Position numbers and translations under genes: made by a program. A stretch of 64,000 nucleotides of DNA from Knufia peltigerae (taxonomy: Eukaryota; Ascomycota; Eurotiomycetes; Chaetothyriales; Trichomeriaceae): NCBI GenBank assembly GCA_030247855.1, contig JAPDRN010000013.1, positions 310,001 to 374,000 of the forward strand. Direction: 5' to 3'. The notes below the pieces were generated by a model, which was given only the letters and a program-made list of their open reading frames with translations, ran no database searches and had not been told where the DNA came from. Position 1 is the first letter of the stretch. The number at the start of each line of letters is the position of its first letter. Shown in pieces: positions 11,040-21,728 of this stretch.

Positions 11040-12150
11040 TCAAACTATCTCAGCGTTGGTGATGGAGAGCCACTCTTCTTGCTGCTTGAGGAACTCTTTG
11101 ATGGTTTTAACATCGGTCTTCTTCCCAGCTGTATGCTGCTCCTTCAGTAGCTTCAACATTCCAGCCAGGCGTTTTTGCAAGACCTCGACACGGTACTCTG
11201 TCCATTGGAAATATAGCTCTGAATGATCAGAAATGGGCCTAATGCTGGTCAGCACTGAGGAATCCCTCACGAAGGGATCACGAGGTCGAAATGAAGTGAT
11301 CATGGTGATACGTTCACTGCCTCCCTTTGCAGCTAAAGCTTGATGAAGGATGTGTCTGCCCTGAAGCACCACAGCACAGCCCTTAGCAAAAGTTAGCAGA
11401 TGCTCACTTCACCACCAAAGCGAAGAAGCTTACCATTTGCGGACCTCGAACTCTGACGAATTCGCCTGATCCAGTCCTGATTGCTGTTTCACCACCTTGC
11501 ATCTGTGATGCGTCGCTCATCATCACGACACAGACAAAGGGATAACTATCATAATGCCATTTGGTGACAGGGACATCGTCATCGGATTGATTCTCTTGTT
11601 TCTTATAGTCCTTCAACGGATCTTGAACAGAAATATTGATGTTGCCGATGTCAATGTCAATCTCCGGTACAAGATCAATCCCAGCAATCTTCGAGACGAT
11701 CGAAAGCGTTCGGGGGTTATTCCACGCATCATACATGAACGGTGCATACCTTGGGGAGATATGATCAGCCGAATGTCCGTAACATTGGTGAACGATGAGG
11801 CGATGTATTGCTTACTTCGGACAATGACCCCTAAGTTGACAACCTGCAAACTCTGTACTGTGCATACAGTTGTCCCAGACTTCTTGCTGGAATATCTCGC
11901 CTCTCATAATATTGATGGCTTCTTCGGTGAAGAGAGGGAATGGTTCCGAACTTGCAACCGGAGAGATACCAACATCTTCTGACAAGCCGATATCCTTGAG
12001 CGTCACAACCTTGGGATCTTGTTGATAAGCCAAGTGCCTATCAGGGTCAAACTTCACACAAGGTCCGGAACTGCCTGGAGTCAGTTTTTCACTGATTATG
12101 GGACTGATATTGAAGCTGTGGACTGCTGGACGAGTATCAACTGTTGCCAT
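11040..12150 (-). CDS. 2-oxoglutarate/Fe(II)-dependent oxygenase family protein
   Basis: Three exons (12150-11816, 11749-11434, 11381-11040) give 993 nt, 330 residues. The iron-binding HxD is seen in VTKWHYDSYPFVCVVMMSD. The distal His lies in GRHILHQALAAKGG, followed by the 2-oxoglutarate-binding Arg region SERITMITSFRPRD, so the facial triad is complete. The fungal subgroup is uncharacterised, and the substrate cannot be inferred. The gene diverges from the PhyH-type oxygenase at 12759 across a 608-bp promoter, which suggests joint expression of two iron oxygenases. Confidence 0.75.
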
Positions 12151-12758
12151 GATGAATTACAAGGATTTTGGTTACTGCAAGAGGGAAAATATCATCTATG
12201 GGCAGCAACGTTCAAGTTGAAGAAGTCGACATGAAGGGCCACCCCCTCGCTTTGATATGCCCCTTGTTGCTTATCGGCATAACCGGCCGGACAACATGAA
12301 CAGCCTGTCAATGCCAATGTCTTTCTCAGACAAATCTGGTTATCGGGCCGTCGTCACGCTGTGCCATCCAACTGTTTTTATCATATGAACTTGACCTGAT
12401 CGGGGCATCAAAATTACAACCTTGACAAACAGTGACACATTAGCACACGGGCCTTGGAGGCATGTGAAGGGCGTGCAAGGAGCTCTCCAGAAACTGCCGA
12501 ATTGGGAAATTTAATCCACTCGCATTCCAAACGTTTGATTGGATTGAAGTGGTGGATCACCACCCCCGGGTACCAGGCGGATATCTCCTCTACCACGCAA
12601 TAAATACATCCTCCAAGGGCCCTATGGGGTCAAGTCTTGAAGAGCATCAAGCATCAGTTTCCGTCCACATATAACACGGATCAGTTCGTTAGGACAACAA
12701 GGACTTTGTCAAGGAAACAACTACTGTATTACACGTCACACATCACACACCATAGAAA
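12151..12758. promoter_or_regulatory. Bidirectional promoter of two Fe(II) oxygenase genes
   Basis: 608 bp between divergent start codons at 12150 and 12759. It contains several CCG/CGG triplets (for example GGCCGGACAAC and ATCGGGCCGTC near 12285-12350) of the kind bound by Zn2Cys6 proteins, two of which are encoded nearby. No specific operator is claimed. Confidence 0.55.
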
Positions 12759-13756
12759 ATGGGTCTGTCCATGTTCGGGCCTCCTGAGCCAATTGACCCT
12801 ACATACCAACCGACCACATCAATCACCAAAATCCCGGCAAATGCACCAATTGAAGAGATCCTCGAAGTCATTGAACGAGATGGAGGGGTAATCCTGACAG
12901 GATTCACTTCCGCCGAAGAGCTCTCGGCCATTGATCGGGATGTGGAGGCTCATCGAAAACAAACACGCTCCGAGAAGGGAGCCTTGCCCAATCTTCCCAG
13001 AGAGACTTTATCCGTGGCTGGCCTCGTGGGAAAGTCTCCCACGGTCGCTCGAATGTGTGAATATCCGGTGTTGGAGAAATTACGCACTCACATTTTACGA
13101 GAAAACTTTGACGTGATACGCGAGGATCACGTCGAACACAACACCATCGACCCTCTCCTGAGTATCAGCATGACTTTTCATATCGGACCGGGCGCACCTC
13201 GCCAGAGACTTCACAGAGACGACAACACGCACGGAACACGGCATGGTGGAGGAGCACACTTTGACCTGAAACAGGCCGGGCAATTCGCATGCTTGGTGGC
13301 GGGTTCCCAGACAACCCGAGAGAATGGTGCCACAATGTTCATCCCAGGATCTCACAAGTGGGACGATACACGAGTACCTCGTCTAGATGAGATCTGTTTT
13401 GCCGGTGAGGAAATATCCTACCCTTTTGCCAATATTTTCTAGTTGCTAACAATGTCCTCCCCTCAGAAATGGAACCAGGATCGGCTCTGATTTTCCTAGC
13501 CTCCTGTTACCACGGCGGCGGTCATAATGCGACCGCCGATGAGGTTCGAAGAGTCCATGGATTGTTCTTTGTACGTGGGAACATGCGTACAGAAGAGAAT
13601 CAGTTTCTGGCAGTTCCGAGGAGTAAGGTGCTTAATATGAGCGAAAAGATGCTCTCGTTGCTCGGATATTCGAAGCCTTCCTCAGCGCTTGGGATAGTAG
13701 AGAACGAGGATCCAGTATCAAATCTGAGAACTTTTCTCGAGATGGCCAACCAGTAA
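12759..13756 (+). CDS. Phytanoyl-CoA dioxygenase (PhyH) family oxygenase
   Basis: Two exons (12759-13404 and 13467-13756; intron GTGAGG...TCAG) give 936 nt, 311 residues. The HxD ligands are in RLHRDDNTHG, the distal His in ASCYHGGGHNAT, and the 2-oxoglutarate Arg in RRVHGLFFVRGNMR. This is the PhyH fold that includes fungal secondary-metabolism enzymes such as FtmOx1. The conserved length and intact iron triad argue that it is active. The substrate is unknown. No PKS, NRPS or terpene cyclase lies in this window, so a role in a canonical metabolite cluster is not supported here. Confidence 0.85.
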
Positions 13757-14145
13757 TTGATGACTGCATTATGTATGAGCCATGACTCTGGCCAAGTGAA
13801 AATATAATAGAAATTTGCGACAGTCACTTTTCAGACATCAATGGTGTCTTTTATGATCTATACATACTTTAATGCTATGATAATCACGGTAGAACTAGTA
13901 GTTCGGGATACCCGTTCCCCGTAATGTGGTGGAAGCCCCTCCTCACCCTCTTCCTTCATCTTCATTCTCTCCACTCTCCAATTTCTCTACATACTCCGCC
14001 GCTCACAATACGAGGACACAATAAACTTGCCACTTCTTATCTACACTTATCAGACATGTCTCTGAAGGTCCCATATCCCCTGCCTTGCCTGTGCTGGTTC
14101 TAGACACTCGTCTTTACTGTTTACACCGACGACCACACTCCTTAT
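13757..14145. other. Intergenic, upstream of large Zn2Cys6 gene
   Basis: 389 bp containing the 3' end of the PhyH gene and the promoter of the regulator. A pyrimidine-rich stretch at about 13935-13985 is typical of fungal core promoters. No gene is seen. Confidence 0.5.
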
Positions 14146-16627
14146 ATGGCTAGATATGAGACCCATCCAGCAGAACGTATGACGACGTCTTTGGTTCCAC
14201 TGGCTCCGAATGGGAACGTCAACCCAGGACCAGTCGAACAAGTATCCAAACGGAAACAGCCCAAGAGTCGCAATGGCTGCGTCTCATGTAAGACCAGAAG
14301 GAGAAAATGCGACGAGACAAAACCGGCCTGCCAACAGTGCACTCGACGAGGACTGATATGTGGCGGGTATCCCAAATTTCTGAAATGGAGGCCAGTTGGA
14401 AGGAAAGTCGGGACGGACCAGCCCAGGTCATTGGATTCGTATCCGAAGATCAATCTTCAGCCGCCGTCAGAGAAGAAGAAGCCTCGACTGAACAGTCATC
14501 CGCGAGAAGATGGTCCTTCAGCAGTCTCGCAATCAAAAACCTCGAATTCTTTTGCGGGTCATCCATCAGTATCGACATCTGCATCGACGGCTTCTCCTTT
14601 TCGAACCCTTGAGTCTACGGGACTCTCTTATGTGCCTTCTGAATCGGTCGAGATCGATTTAGATGGATACGAGGCGAATGGTATCGATGATCGTGGGCAA
14701 CAATCGAATTCTGCTGGAGATGCATTCTTCCCAACCGCTCATTTATCCGATCAATCCGCACACTCTGAAGACCTCGAATTTGGCCCGGATGTCTCGGTGT
14801 GGGACTTTTTCAACCACGAGTCACTCTTTGACTCCTTCATGGATGACGACGTGATGAACGACGTGACGGCCCCAATACCTGAACTGGATCGGGCACTCGA
14901 CACCACTTTCGATTCCCTCGTCCATTACCCCAAAGTTCCCGTCACGACGGCAATACAGTCCGATCTTGCTTTCGTTGCAGTTCCAGAGGAACAGCCCGGG
15001 GCCGGCGACGCCGCAGCCGAAACGATCAAGCATCTCTTCGAGCACCGGACGTGCGAGATCTTGTCCATCAAAGAAGACCAGAGCAGGAATCCGTGGCGGA
15101 CATTGATTTGGCCTCTGGCTTCTGACCATCCAGCTTTGCAGTACGCACTCGCCGCCATGACTTGCCTTCACATGTGCAAATCTCAACCTCAACATCGCCT
15201 CCCGGGATTACGACACTTTGAAGCCTCCACTCGAGCGCTCGCCGAGGACGTTTCCGCCCACACCGACAACGCCGACGCACTGACATGGTCGATGTCTGTC
15301 GTCGCCACGAGACTTGCGTTGGGTTTCGCCGCTGGTTGGGATTACGAAAGCTCTTCGACGGGGATCGATCATATCAACGAGGCGAAAATTCTGATTCGTC
15401 AAGCGGCAACCAACCACAAAACTTCTCCCCTTTCAGGCAGCGACTTGAGTCGACTGAGTTTTTTGGCCAACACTTGTCTGTACATGGACGTCATCGCTCG
15501 ATTGACTTGTCCGAATTCCCAAACCTCCAACGACGTCGATTTCATGATGGCCTGCACCTCATTGAGCAGCCACATCCCTTCGAAACAGCAGATTGACCCT
15601 TTGATGGGTTGTGCCATTACCTTGTTCCCCATGATCGGTAGGTTGGACGACTTGGTCGGCAAAGTTCGAAGGAGGTCTGCAGACAGGAATTCGCCCGCCA
15701 TAATCTCACAGGCCGTCGAATTGAGGACCGACATTGAACGGTGGAAGCCGTCGATACAGCTAGACAATCTCTCGGAGCTTCACCCCACGGTGTCGGACGC
15801 CATCCAGACAGCAGAAGCTTACCGGTGGGCCGCGTTATTGTTACTGAGACAGGCGGTTCCCGAATTACCGTGGAGACAGTCCGTTTGGGAGTTGGCATCC
15901 AAAACCTTGATTTTCATCGCCACGGTCCCTCTGAGATCCCCCACCACGATCGTCCAGGCTTTCCCTCTGATAGCTGCAGGTTGTGAAGCGATAGACGACG
16001 ACGACAGGGAATGGGTTCGTCAGAGGTGGGAATTGATGGGTCAAAAAATGATTACGGGGATCGTGGATCGCTGTAAAGAAATCACTCTCGAAGTATGGAG
16101 ACGTAGAGATGAGTTTGAAGAAATCAATTTCGTGGCCAAGACGGGCACGACGACGGCGACACAGAGACCGGAGTCGACATCTTTATCGACCACACCTACG
16201 CCAATGTCGAATTCAAACACCGCGAGTACACGTATGTCCACGGTCGAATCGGATTTTGAGGCAGCAACAGCGGAACAACCACCATTGTCGTCCGAGACAG
16301 ATCATCAGTGTCGGGAGACTCAGCCACCACCAACACCCGGTCACGGTATAGGGGTATCCGACTTTCCTGACACTGCCGCGTTCAAAAAGGGCATCGATCC
16401 AATCACCCGGGCAGGTTTCATGAACTACACCGTCAAGGGTGATTTGCATTGGTTGGGGGTCATGAAGGATTGGAATTTGGAAGGTAAGTTCTCTCGAAGT
16501 CGCGGCCCCCCCGACTGTCTCTGTCACTTTGATCCGCATACACAAAGCATGAGTATGTCAAAGGTTTCAAAGGTCCCGAGGCTAACGAATTCCCTTTTGA
16601 ATGTGTTTGATAGTCATGCTTGGGTAG
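14146..16627 (+). CDS. Zn2Cys6 transcription factor (Fungal_trans_2 type)
   Basis: The N-terminal zinc cluster reads CVSCKTRRRKC...ACQQCTRRGLIC, followed by GGYPKFLKW, the usual hinge of this subgroup. A long Ser-rich linker precedes an acidic stretch and a large helical domain. The C-terminus reads GDLHWLGVMKDWNLE, then an intron at 16484-16613, then the coda VMLG and a stop at 16625-16627. Without splicing the frame runs to 16689 and loses the conserved end, so the spliced model is preferred. The protein is about 783 residues. The start is either the ATG at 14146 or a downstream one at 14179. It is the likely local regulator of the oxygenases or the SDR, but this is inference from position only. 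Confidence 0.88.
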
Positions 16628-17296
16628 ATACCCATGTCTCGTACGAGTATCATTGCTGGTCGTTGCACGTATCATCCAAGGAACAATAGTGGCCCCGGGA
16701 CGACAGAACCGATGTCATACGAAATTACAAGAACCACGAGGATCTACCCTTGATTTGACGAGGAGAGATCAGCAAAGTCTGAGTACCACAGACATCCTAG
16801 CATCCATGTGATACGAATCAGGCTTTTGAGGGCACTGGCATAGGTCTTCGATCTACGTACCTTAAGTCCGTCCATGGTGTATTTTTAACTCCGCCGTTAA
16901 ATCCAGAGTCACCCTTTCGTATGTACTTTGTACACGGGGGAGATGGTTGCAGGTCGGTGAGGAAACAAAGCTCTGTAAACTACTGCCCCCGGCCGTATGG
17001 TTGGGCGTGTTGTGGGCATGTTGAGTGGTGGTGTATTGGAAGATCTATAAATGTTGGACAAAGAACCCCTACGGTTGACCTCCCTTTTCTCCCGGATCCT
17101 CTACCAAAGTTCAGCCTCAACCTTGCCAAAACGGAACAGAACAAAAGAGAACATATTATTGAGCTACTCTGTACTCCACACTCGTACAGTTATTCTCCCA
17201 TCACCATTGAGCATTACTCTTCACCATTACGAGTCGTATCCGTGACGTTTCCATCTTTTGTTGACACCTCATATCATCCCCCGTCTTCACGTCACC
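16628..17296. other. Intergenic, upstream of SDR gene
   Basis: About 670 bp with no supported gene. A pyrimidine-rich tract around 17080-17110 and an accttcaccatc-like leader suggest the SDR promoter and 5' leader. Confidence 0.45.
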
Positions 17297-18109
17297 ATGA
17301 GTATCCCCGCCAGCAACGAGAACAAAAACACAATATACCTCATTACCGGAGCCAATCGTGGTATCGGAAGATGTTTGACCGATTTGATTCTGTCACGACC
17401 CAACACCACGGTCGTCGCACTCGTTCGTGACCTGGAACACGAAACGACAAAGTCACTTGTTGATACCCACGCCCACGCCCACGAATCACTCAACAAACTC
17501 ATCGTCATTCCATACGACGCCTCCGTCCCTGGATCAGCCGACGAGGCCATCTCGACACTTCAATCCCCATCCCACAAAATCACCCACGTCGATGTTGTGA
17601 TTGCCAACGCCGGTATGCTCACCAAGCGCGGACCCGCCATCGACACTCCGGCCGAAGACATCTTGTCGTCGGTCCGGGTAAACGCCATCGCTCCCCTCGA
17701 CCTCTTCCGGGCGCTCTTTTCGTCGTCGTCCCTCATGAGCCCCAAACCGACAAAATTCATTGCCATCAGTTCGGCCATCGGGTCTACACAGTTGATCCCC
17801 CAGCACGCCCACTCTTCCACGTTGGCGTACGGCTTGAGTAAAGCCGCCTTGAACCACGCCATGCGGAAATTGAGCGTCGAATATCCAGAAACGATAGTCG
17901 AGGTGTTGACTCCCGGACCCGTCATGACGGACCTGATGAGGGAGAATAAAGATCAATTGGAGGCAATGTTGAAGGTGAACCCAAAGTTGATGGAGCGCTT
18001 CACACCCATCGAACAAGCGTGTAAAGGGTTGTTGGGATTGATTGATTCCGCTTCAAAAGAGACGAGTGGTGGGTTCAGAGATTGGTCTGGTGAGGTCATA
18101 CCTTTTTAG
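17297..18109 (+). CDS. Short-chain dehydrogenase/reductase
   Basis: Classical SDR of 270 residues in one exon. The cofactor motif is TGANRGIG near the N-terminus, followed by VDVVIANAGM. The catalytic Ser is in AISSAIGS and the YxxxK in YGLSKAALN. It resembles the fungal norsolorinic-acid-ketoreductase-like SDR group, which includes many NADPH-dependent carbonyl reductases of unknown substrate. The ATG at 17297 (MSIPASNEN) is preferred over an upstream non-ATG extension. It lies tail to tail with the next gene, 101 bp away. Confidence 0.9.
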   Translation: MSIPASNENKNTIYLITGANRGIGRCLTDLILSRPNTTVVALVRDLEHETTKSLVDTHAHAHESLNKLIVIPYDASVPGSADEAISTLQSPSHKITHVDVVIANAGMLTKRGPAIDTPAEDILSSVRVNAIAPLDLFRALFSSSSLMSPKPTKFIAISSAIGSTQLIPQHAHSSTLAYGLSKAALNHAMRKLSVEYPETIVEVLTPGPVMTDLMRENKDQLEAMLKVNPKLMERFTPIEQACKGLLGLIDSASKETSGGFRDWSGEVIPF

Positions 18110-18210
18110 ATCAGGAAATCGAATGCCGAGACAAAGAAAGGATACCGTCTTGTTGTAAAGGTGCGAGTGTGAGTCAAGATAGTTTTATTTTGAAAACAGC
18201 CCTCATAATC

Positions 18211-19625
18211 TCATCCCTTCTGTCTTGCCTGGATAGATGATGGTAGATGAAACGTCAATGACTCATCCCAAAAGAATCTCGTACAGTCCGTCACTCCCGG
18301 CACGTCACCACCAACACATTGCGCGATTGCAGTCGAAGCAAGTCGATCGGAAAAAGCACAAGTCATGTTGTCGGGCCCGTAAACAGCCCGAAGCATTCTG
18401 GCTGTCCACATCATCAACGACGCGTCACATGCACTGAAAGACTGCATCATGAGACTCTTGCAGCAGATTTGGACGTTACAGTTGACGATCCAGCACGAGT
18501 CCATGTCGGCACCACGGTAAGTGCAGTATGCCAGAAGCGCGAGTGCAACGAGAATGTCATGGCGATGAGTCGATGGTTGCGATAATTGTAGTAGTCGGAG
18601 ACACCTTGCCACGTTTAGGTGACGAGACTGTTCGACTCTCGCGGCGGCGGAAAGACCTTGAGATTTCCACGATGCGTGCCACTCAGACACTGTCTCCATC
18701 ACCATTATGCATTGGTACGTCAGAGTTTGTGTGGTGATGATACTGCGTAAACCATCGGGAAGACTCGGCATCGTGCGGAGGGCCTCGTCACAAATTGCGG
18801 CGTCGGCAGTCGCTCGAAGCCCAGCCTCGGTCATCTCGACTTGTACAACTCTCATGGCGTTGAAATGGTTAAAGTAGGACTGGACGGTTCGAGCCAGGAA
18901 CCCGTCGAAGCCCAGAGCTTCGTAACCACCGTGAGCGATCAACAAATCGTGCATCGCTTTGAGGTGGATTTCCGTCTTGTCGTACTCGCCGACGAAGTTC
19001 CAGATAGCTATCAAGGCTTCAATGCCCCAGATGGTGGCATCGAGAGAGGACCGTCCTTCGGAAATGGAGCGTCGTAGTGATATGTATGTCTTTTCGATTA
19101 ATTGGTAAACTTCGCGCGTTATGCGCGGAACCAGTGAGGTCTTTGTGAAATCCTGGATGAGTAACGTGACTGCGCCGCACGAGTTCTGGACGACTTCGTG
19201 ATGGAGAACGAAAGGAACAACTGCTTGTAGGAACTTGCCGTCCACGCCGTCGTGTTGGTGAAGTTGTCGGCGATGGAAACTGGGAACGACGTCGCGAATA
19301 TCTAGTCCCAGAACCGGTCAGTCAAAGGCTGGGTCCCCATTTCGAACTACTCACAAAGTGACAGAGCTGGAGCCAATGTGCCTTGGAAGGAGAACGGCGA
19401 CGGTTGTGCGACAGTATTCGTTGACACCAACAGCGGCTCTGGCGGTTGGACAGGTGAGGTGCTCTCTGAAGATTCTTCAGGCGTCTTTGCTTGTCCACCT
19501 TTCTGGGGATTGGTTGTGGACTTAAGCGATTGAGCTCTTAGTCGAGCAGCCTGAGCCGGTCCGGTCCTCCATGAAAGAATGTGTTGTTTGTAGGCCGTCG
19601 ATGGCACTCTCTTCTTCCCCGCCAT
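18211..19625 (-). CDS. Fungal_trans_2-type regulator-like protein lacking a zinc cluster
   Basis: Two exons: the first begins at 19625 (MAGKKRVPSTAYK), and an intron near 19300-19355 (GTGAGTAG...CTAG) leads to a long helical exon ending at 18211. The helical part (TTIWGIEALIAIWNFVGE-like segments, ALLAYCTYRGADMDSCWIVN) resembles the C-terminal domain of fungal zinc-cluster factors. The N-terminus is basic and Ser/Pro-rich but has no CxxC pairs. Many fungal genomes carry such zinc-cluster-less paralogs. It may act as a co-regulator, or the DNA-binding exon may have been lost. Confidence 0.7.
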
Positions 19626-20757
19626 GCAAGAATGAAAAGGTGAAGGAATTCAGGCAGAACATCCAAGCACATAGGATAGTCAGCTTTCACGACCACGAAG
19701 TCGTCCGTTTGCACATATGGACGCCATGATGATAATGACACTTTATCAGCGTATCGTAGATGTCGATGAAGGACGTATTCAATAGTGTAAAAGCGTATTC
19801 GTACAACTGATTCCAGAAATACGGTTTTCTTTCGCCTCGCCTAAAAAAGGGTCCACGGGGCTGCATCAGAGAATAACCAAGCCGAGATATGCCTTTTTCT
19901 GGTTACAGCATATGCGCCAATGGAGCCTCGTTGGTCGGCGAGTCCGATGGCTCTCGTATTTTGAACGAAAGAGGAAATCGTCAACAGCCGTTTAAGAGGC
20001 TCGACGGAAGTTGGCCGTGTTTTCAATAGAATGACTTGTCGTGACAAAGAAATAACGCGGCAGATGCTGCATATTGATGTGCGTTTAGAAGAAAAGATAT
20101 TCTGTCAGTCAATACTATTCTTTTCCGGCCCCCAACGTATATTGTCTGCTCGTGTAATTTCTACTCCGTACACCTTTTGTCGTTTCTAGTATGAGCACCG
20201 GAATATTGATGAATAACCAACAGAAAGAAGCCCTATAGCCTATCTAAGATGGCGTTTGATGAAATTAAAAAGAAAGAAAAAAGGATCGATCTCCTTTAAA
20301 GTTGTTGCATACTGTGTACTGTCAGTAAAGGAGGGGTTGTTTCTTGTGGTGATAAATATCTTCGAAGTCTCTACGAGGTCTCTCGTGTCGCTGTGAAGAT
20401 CTGGATCAAATTTCCAATAATATATTTTCCGCTGGATACTTCTTTATCAACATCAATTCTTCTGTTCAAGGATACAAATATGTGTGGTGTGTATCTTTAT
20501 TGCGGTAGAACATGTTTGGGTAGTTTGTTTGCCTCCCCATTGTCGATCTGTTTCCCCCCCCTTGACATCACAGACGCATGTGGCTCCCTCTTTGCAATTA
20601 ATGTCCACCGACTTCTTGTTCCACCGTGTCCCTCTCTACCACGAGTAACCAATTACCAGGTACATACTCTTTTCCCACCATCTCTCAAAGATCGTACATG
20701 AATAAAACTTCGTCACTCCTTTTGCTATAACAACTCCTCCTCCTCCTCCCCGTCGTC
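19626..20757. promoter_or_regulatory. Divergent upstream region of regulator-like gene and GLTP gene
   Basis: 1.13 kb between divergent starts. It carries one ACTCCGTA octamer at 20163-20170 and pyrimidine-rich tracts close to the GLTP start (20720-20757). No RNA gene or ORF with support was seen. Confidence 0.45.
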
Positions 20758-21411
20758 ATGTCTTCCACTCAGATTCCCGCCGGTAAAACCTGGTTCGACA
20801 CACACAAGGTGCACTTTGAAGACGTCCCCGTCTCGGCCGACCAGGAGATCTCTACCAGCGAATTCCTCGACGCCGCCGAAGCGACCACCACCTTGTTTGA
20901 CCTGTTGGGATCGGTGGCTTTTACTCCCGTGAAAAATGACATGACGACCAACGTGACCAAGGTCCGTGAGAGACAAAAGGCCAGCCCCGACACTTCGGCC
21001 ACCCTCCAGTCCCTCTGCAGGGCCGAGTTGGCCTCGAAGTCACACAAGGCCACCGAGGGTTTGCTGTGGCTGGTCCGGGGTCTCGACTTCACCGCGCAGT
21101 CGTTGAGGGCGGACTTGACGAGCAACGCGGCCGTAGCACCCACCGAGGCGAAACCGAACAAAGAGTTGGCAGACAGCTTCAGGGCAGCGTACAAGAACAC
21201 ACTGGCACCTCACCACGGGTTCCTGGTCAAGCCGATCTTCAGTGCGGCCATGAGTGCCACCCCTTACCGAAAGGACTTTTACGTGAGATTGGGTGGTCCA
21301 GGGACAAACCCCGAGGTCATCAGACAGGCTCTGGAGAAGTGGGTGTCGGCGTTGGAGAGGCTGGTGGCCATCCTAAAGGCGTTCCTGGCCAGCAAGGAAG
21401 CCAAGTGGTAG
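20758..21411 (+). CDS. Glycolipid transfer protein, HET-C2-like
   Basis: A 217-residue single-exon GLTP-fold protein that moves glycosphingolipids between membranes. The sugar-headgroup residues line up with the family: D61, N65 and K68 in VKNDMTTNVTKVR, W104 in GLLWLVRGLDF, and a His at 152/153 in APHHGFLVKP. The length and the LLWLVRGLDFTAQ motif are close to the Podospora HET-C2 group (about 208 residues), whose allelic variation controls heterokaryon incompatibility. Whether this copy is polymorphic is not visible here. It is convergent with the IMP2-like gene. Confidence 0.93.
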   Translation: MSSTQIPAGKTWFDTHKVHFEDVPVSADQEISTSEFLDAAEATTTLFDLLGSVAFTPVKNDMTTNVTKVRERQKASPDTSATLQSLCRAELASKSHKATEGLLWLVRGLDFTAQSLRADLTSNAAVAPTEAKPNKELADSFRAAYKNTLAPHHGFLVKPIFSAAMSATPYRKDFYVRLGGPGTNPEVIRQALEKWVSALERLVAILKAFLASKEAKW

Positions 21412-21728
21412 TAGATTGATGAAGCAAATGAAGATGCATTGGAATCTCCTCGATTGGTAGTTGTAGTCTGTCGGGTCAATAGGCTGCCATTTCTCAGACG
21501 AGGGATCGACGTTGTTGTCGATGGCTGCTTTTGATCATAAAGGGGGCCCAGGTGTTGAGGGGTTGCGCACACACGTTATACAAGCCTGGGACGATAAAGA
21601 TGCATTTGATTCTACGCTCATGTGCTATGAACACTGGTTCCACCTGATAAAACGCCGTCGCTATGCCCTTTTCAAAGAACTATACAAGACCCCGTATATC
21701 GCGATCTGGGACAGGATTGCTATAACAC
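21412..21728. other. Convergent spacer between GLTP and IMP2-like genes
   Basis: 317 bp holding both 3' ends. A small plus-strand ORF at 21512-21763 overlaps the end of the IMP2-like gene and shows no family features. Confidence 0.5.
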
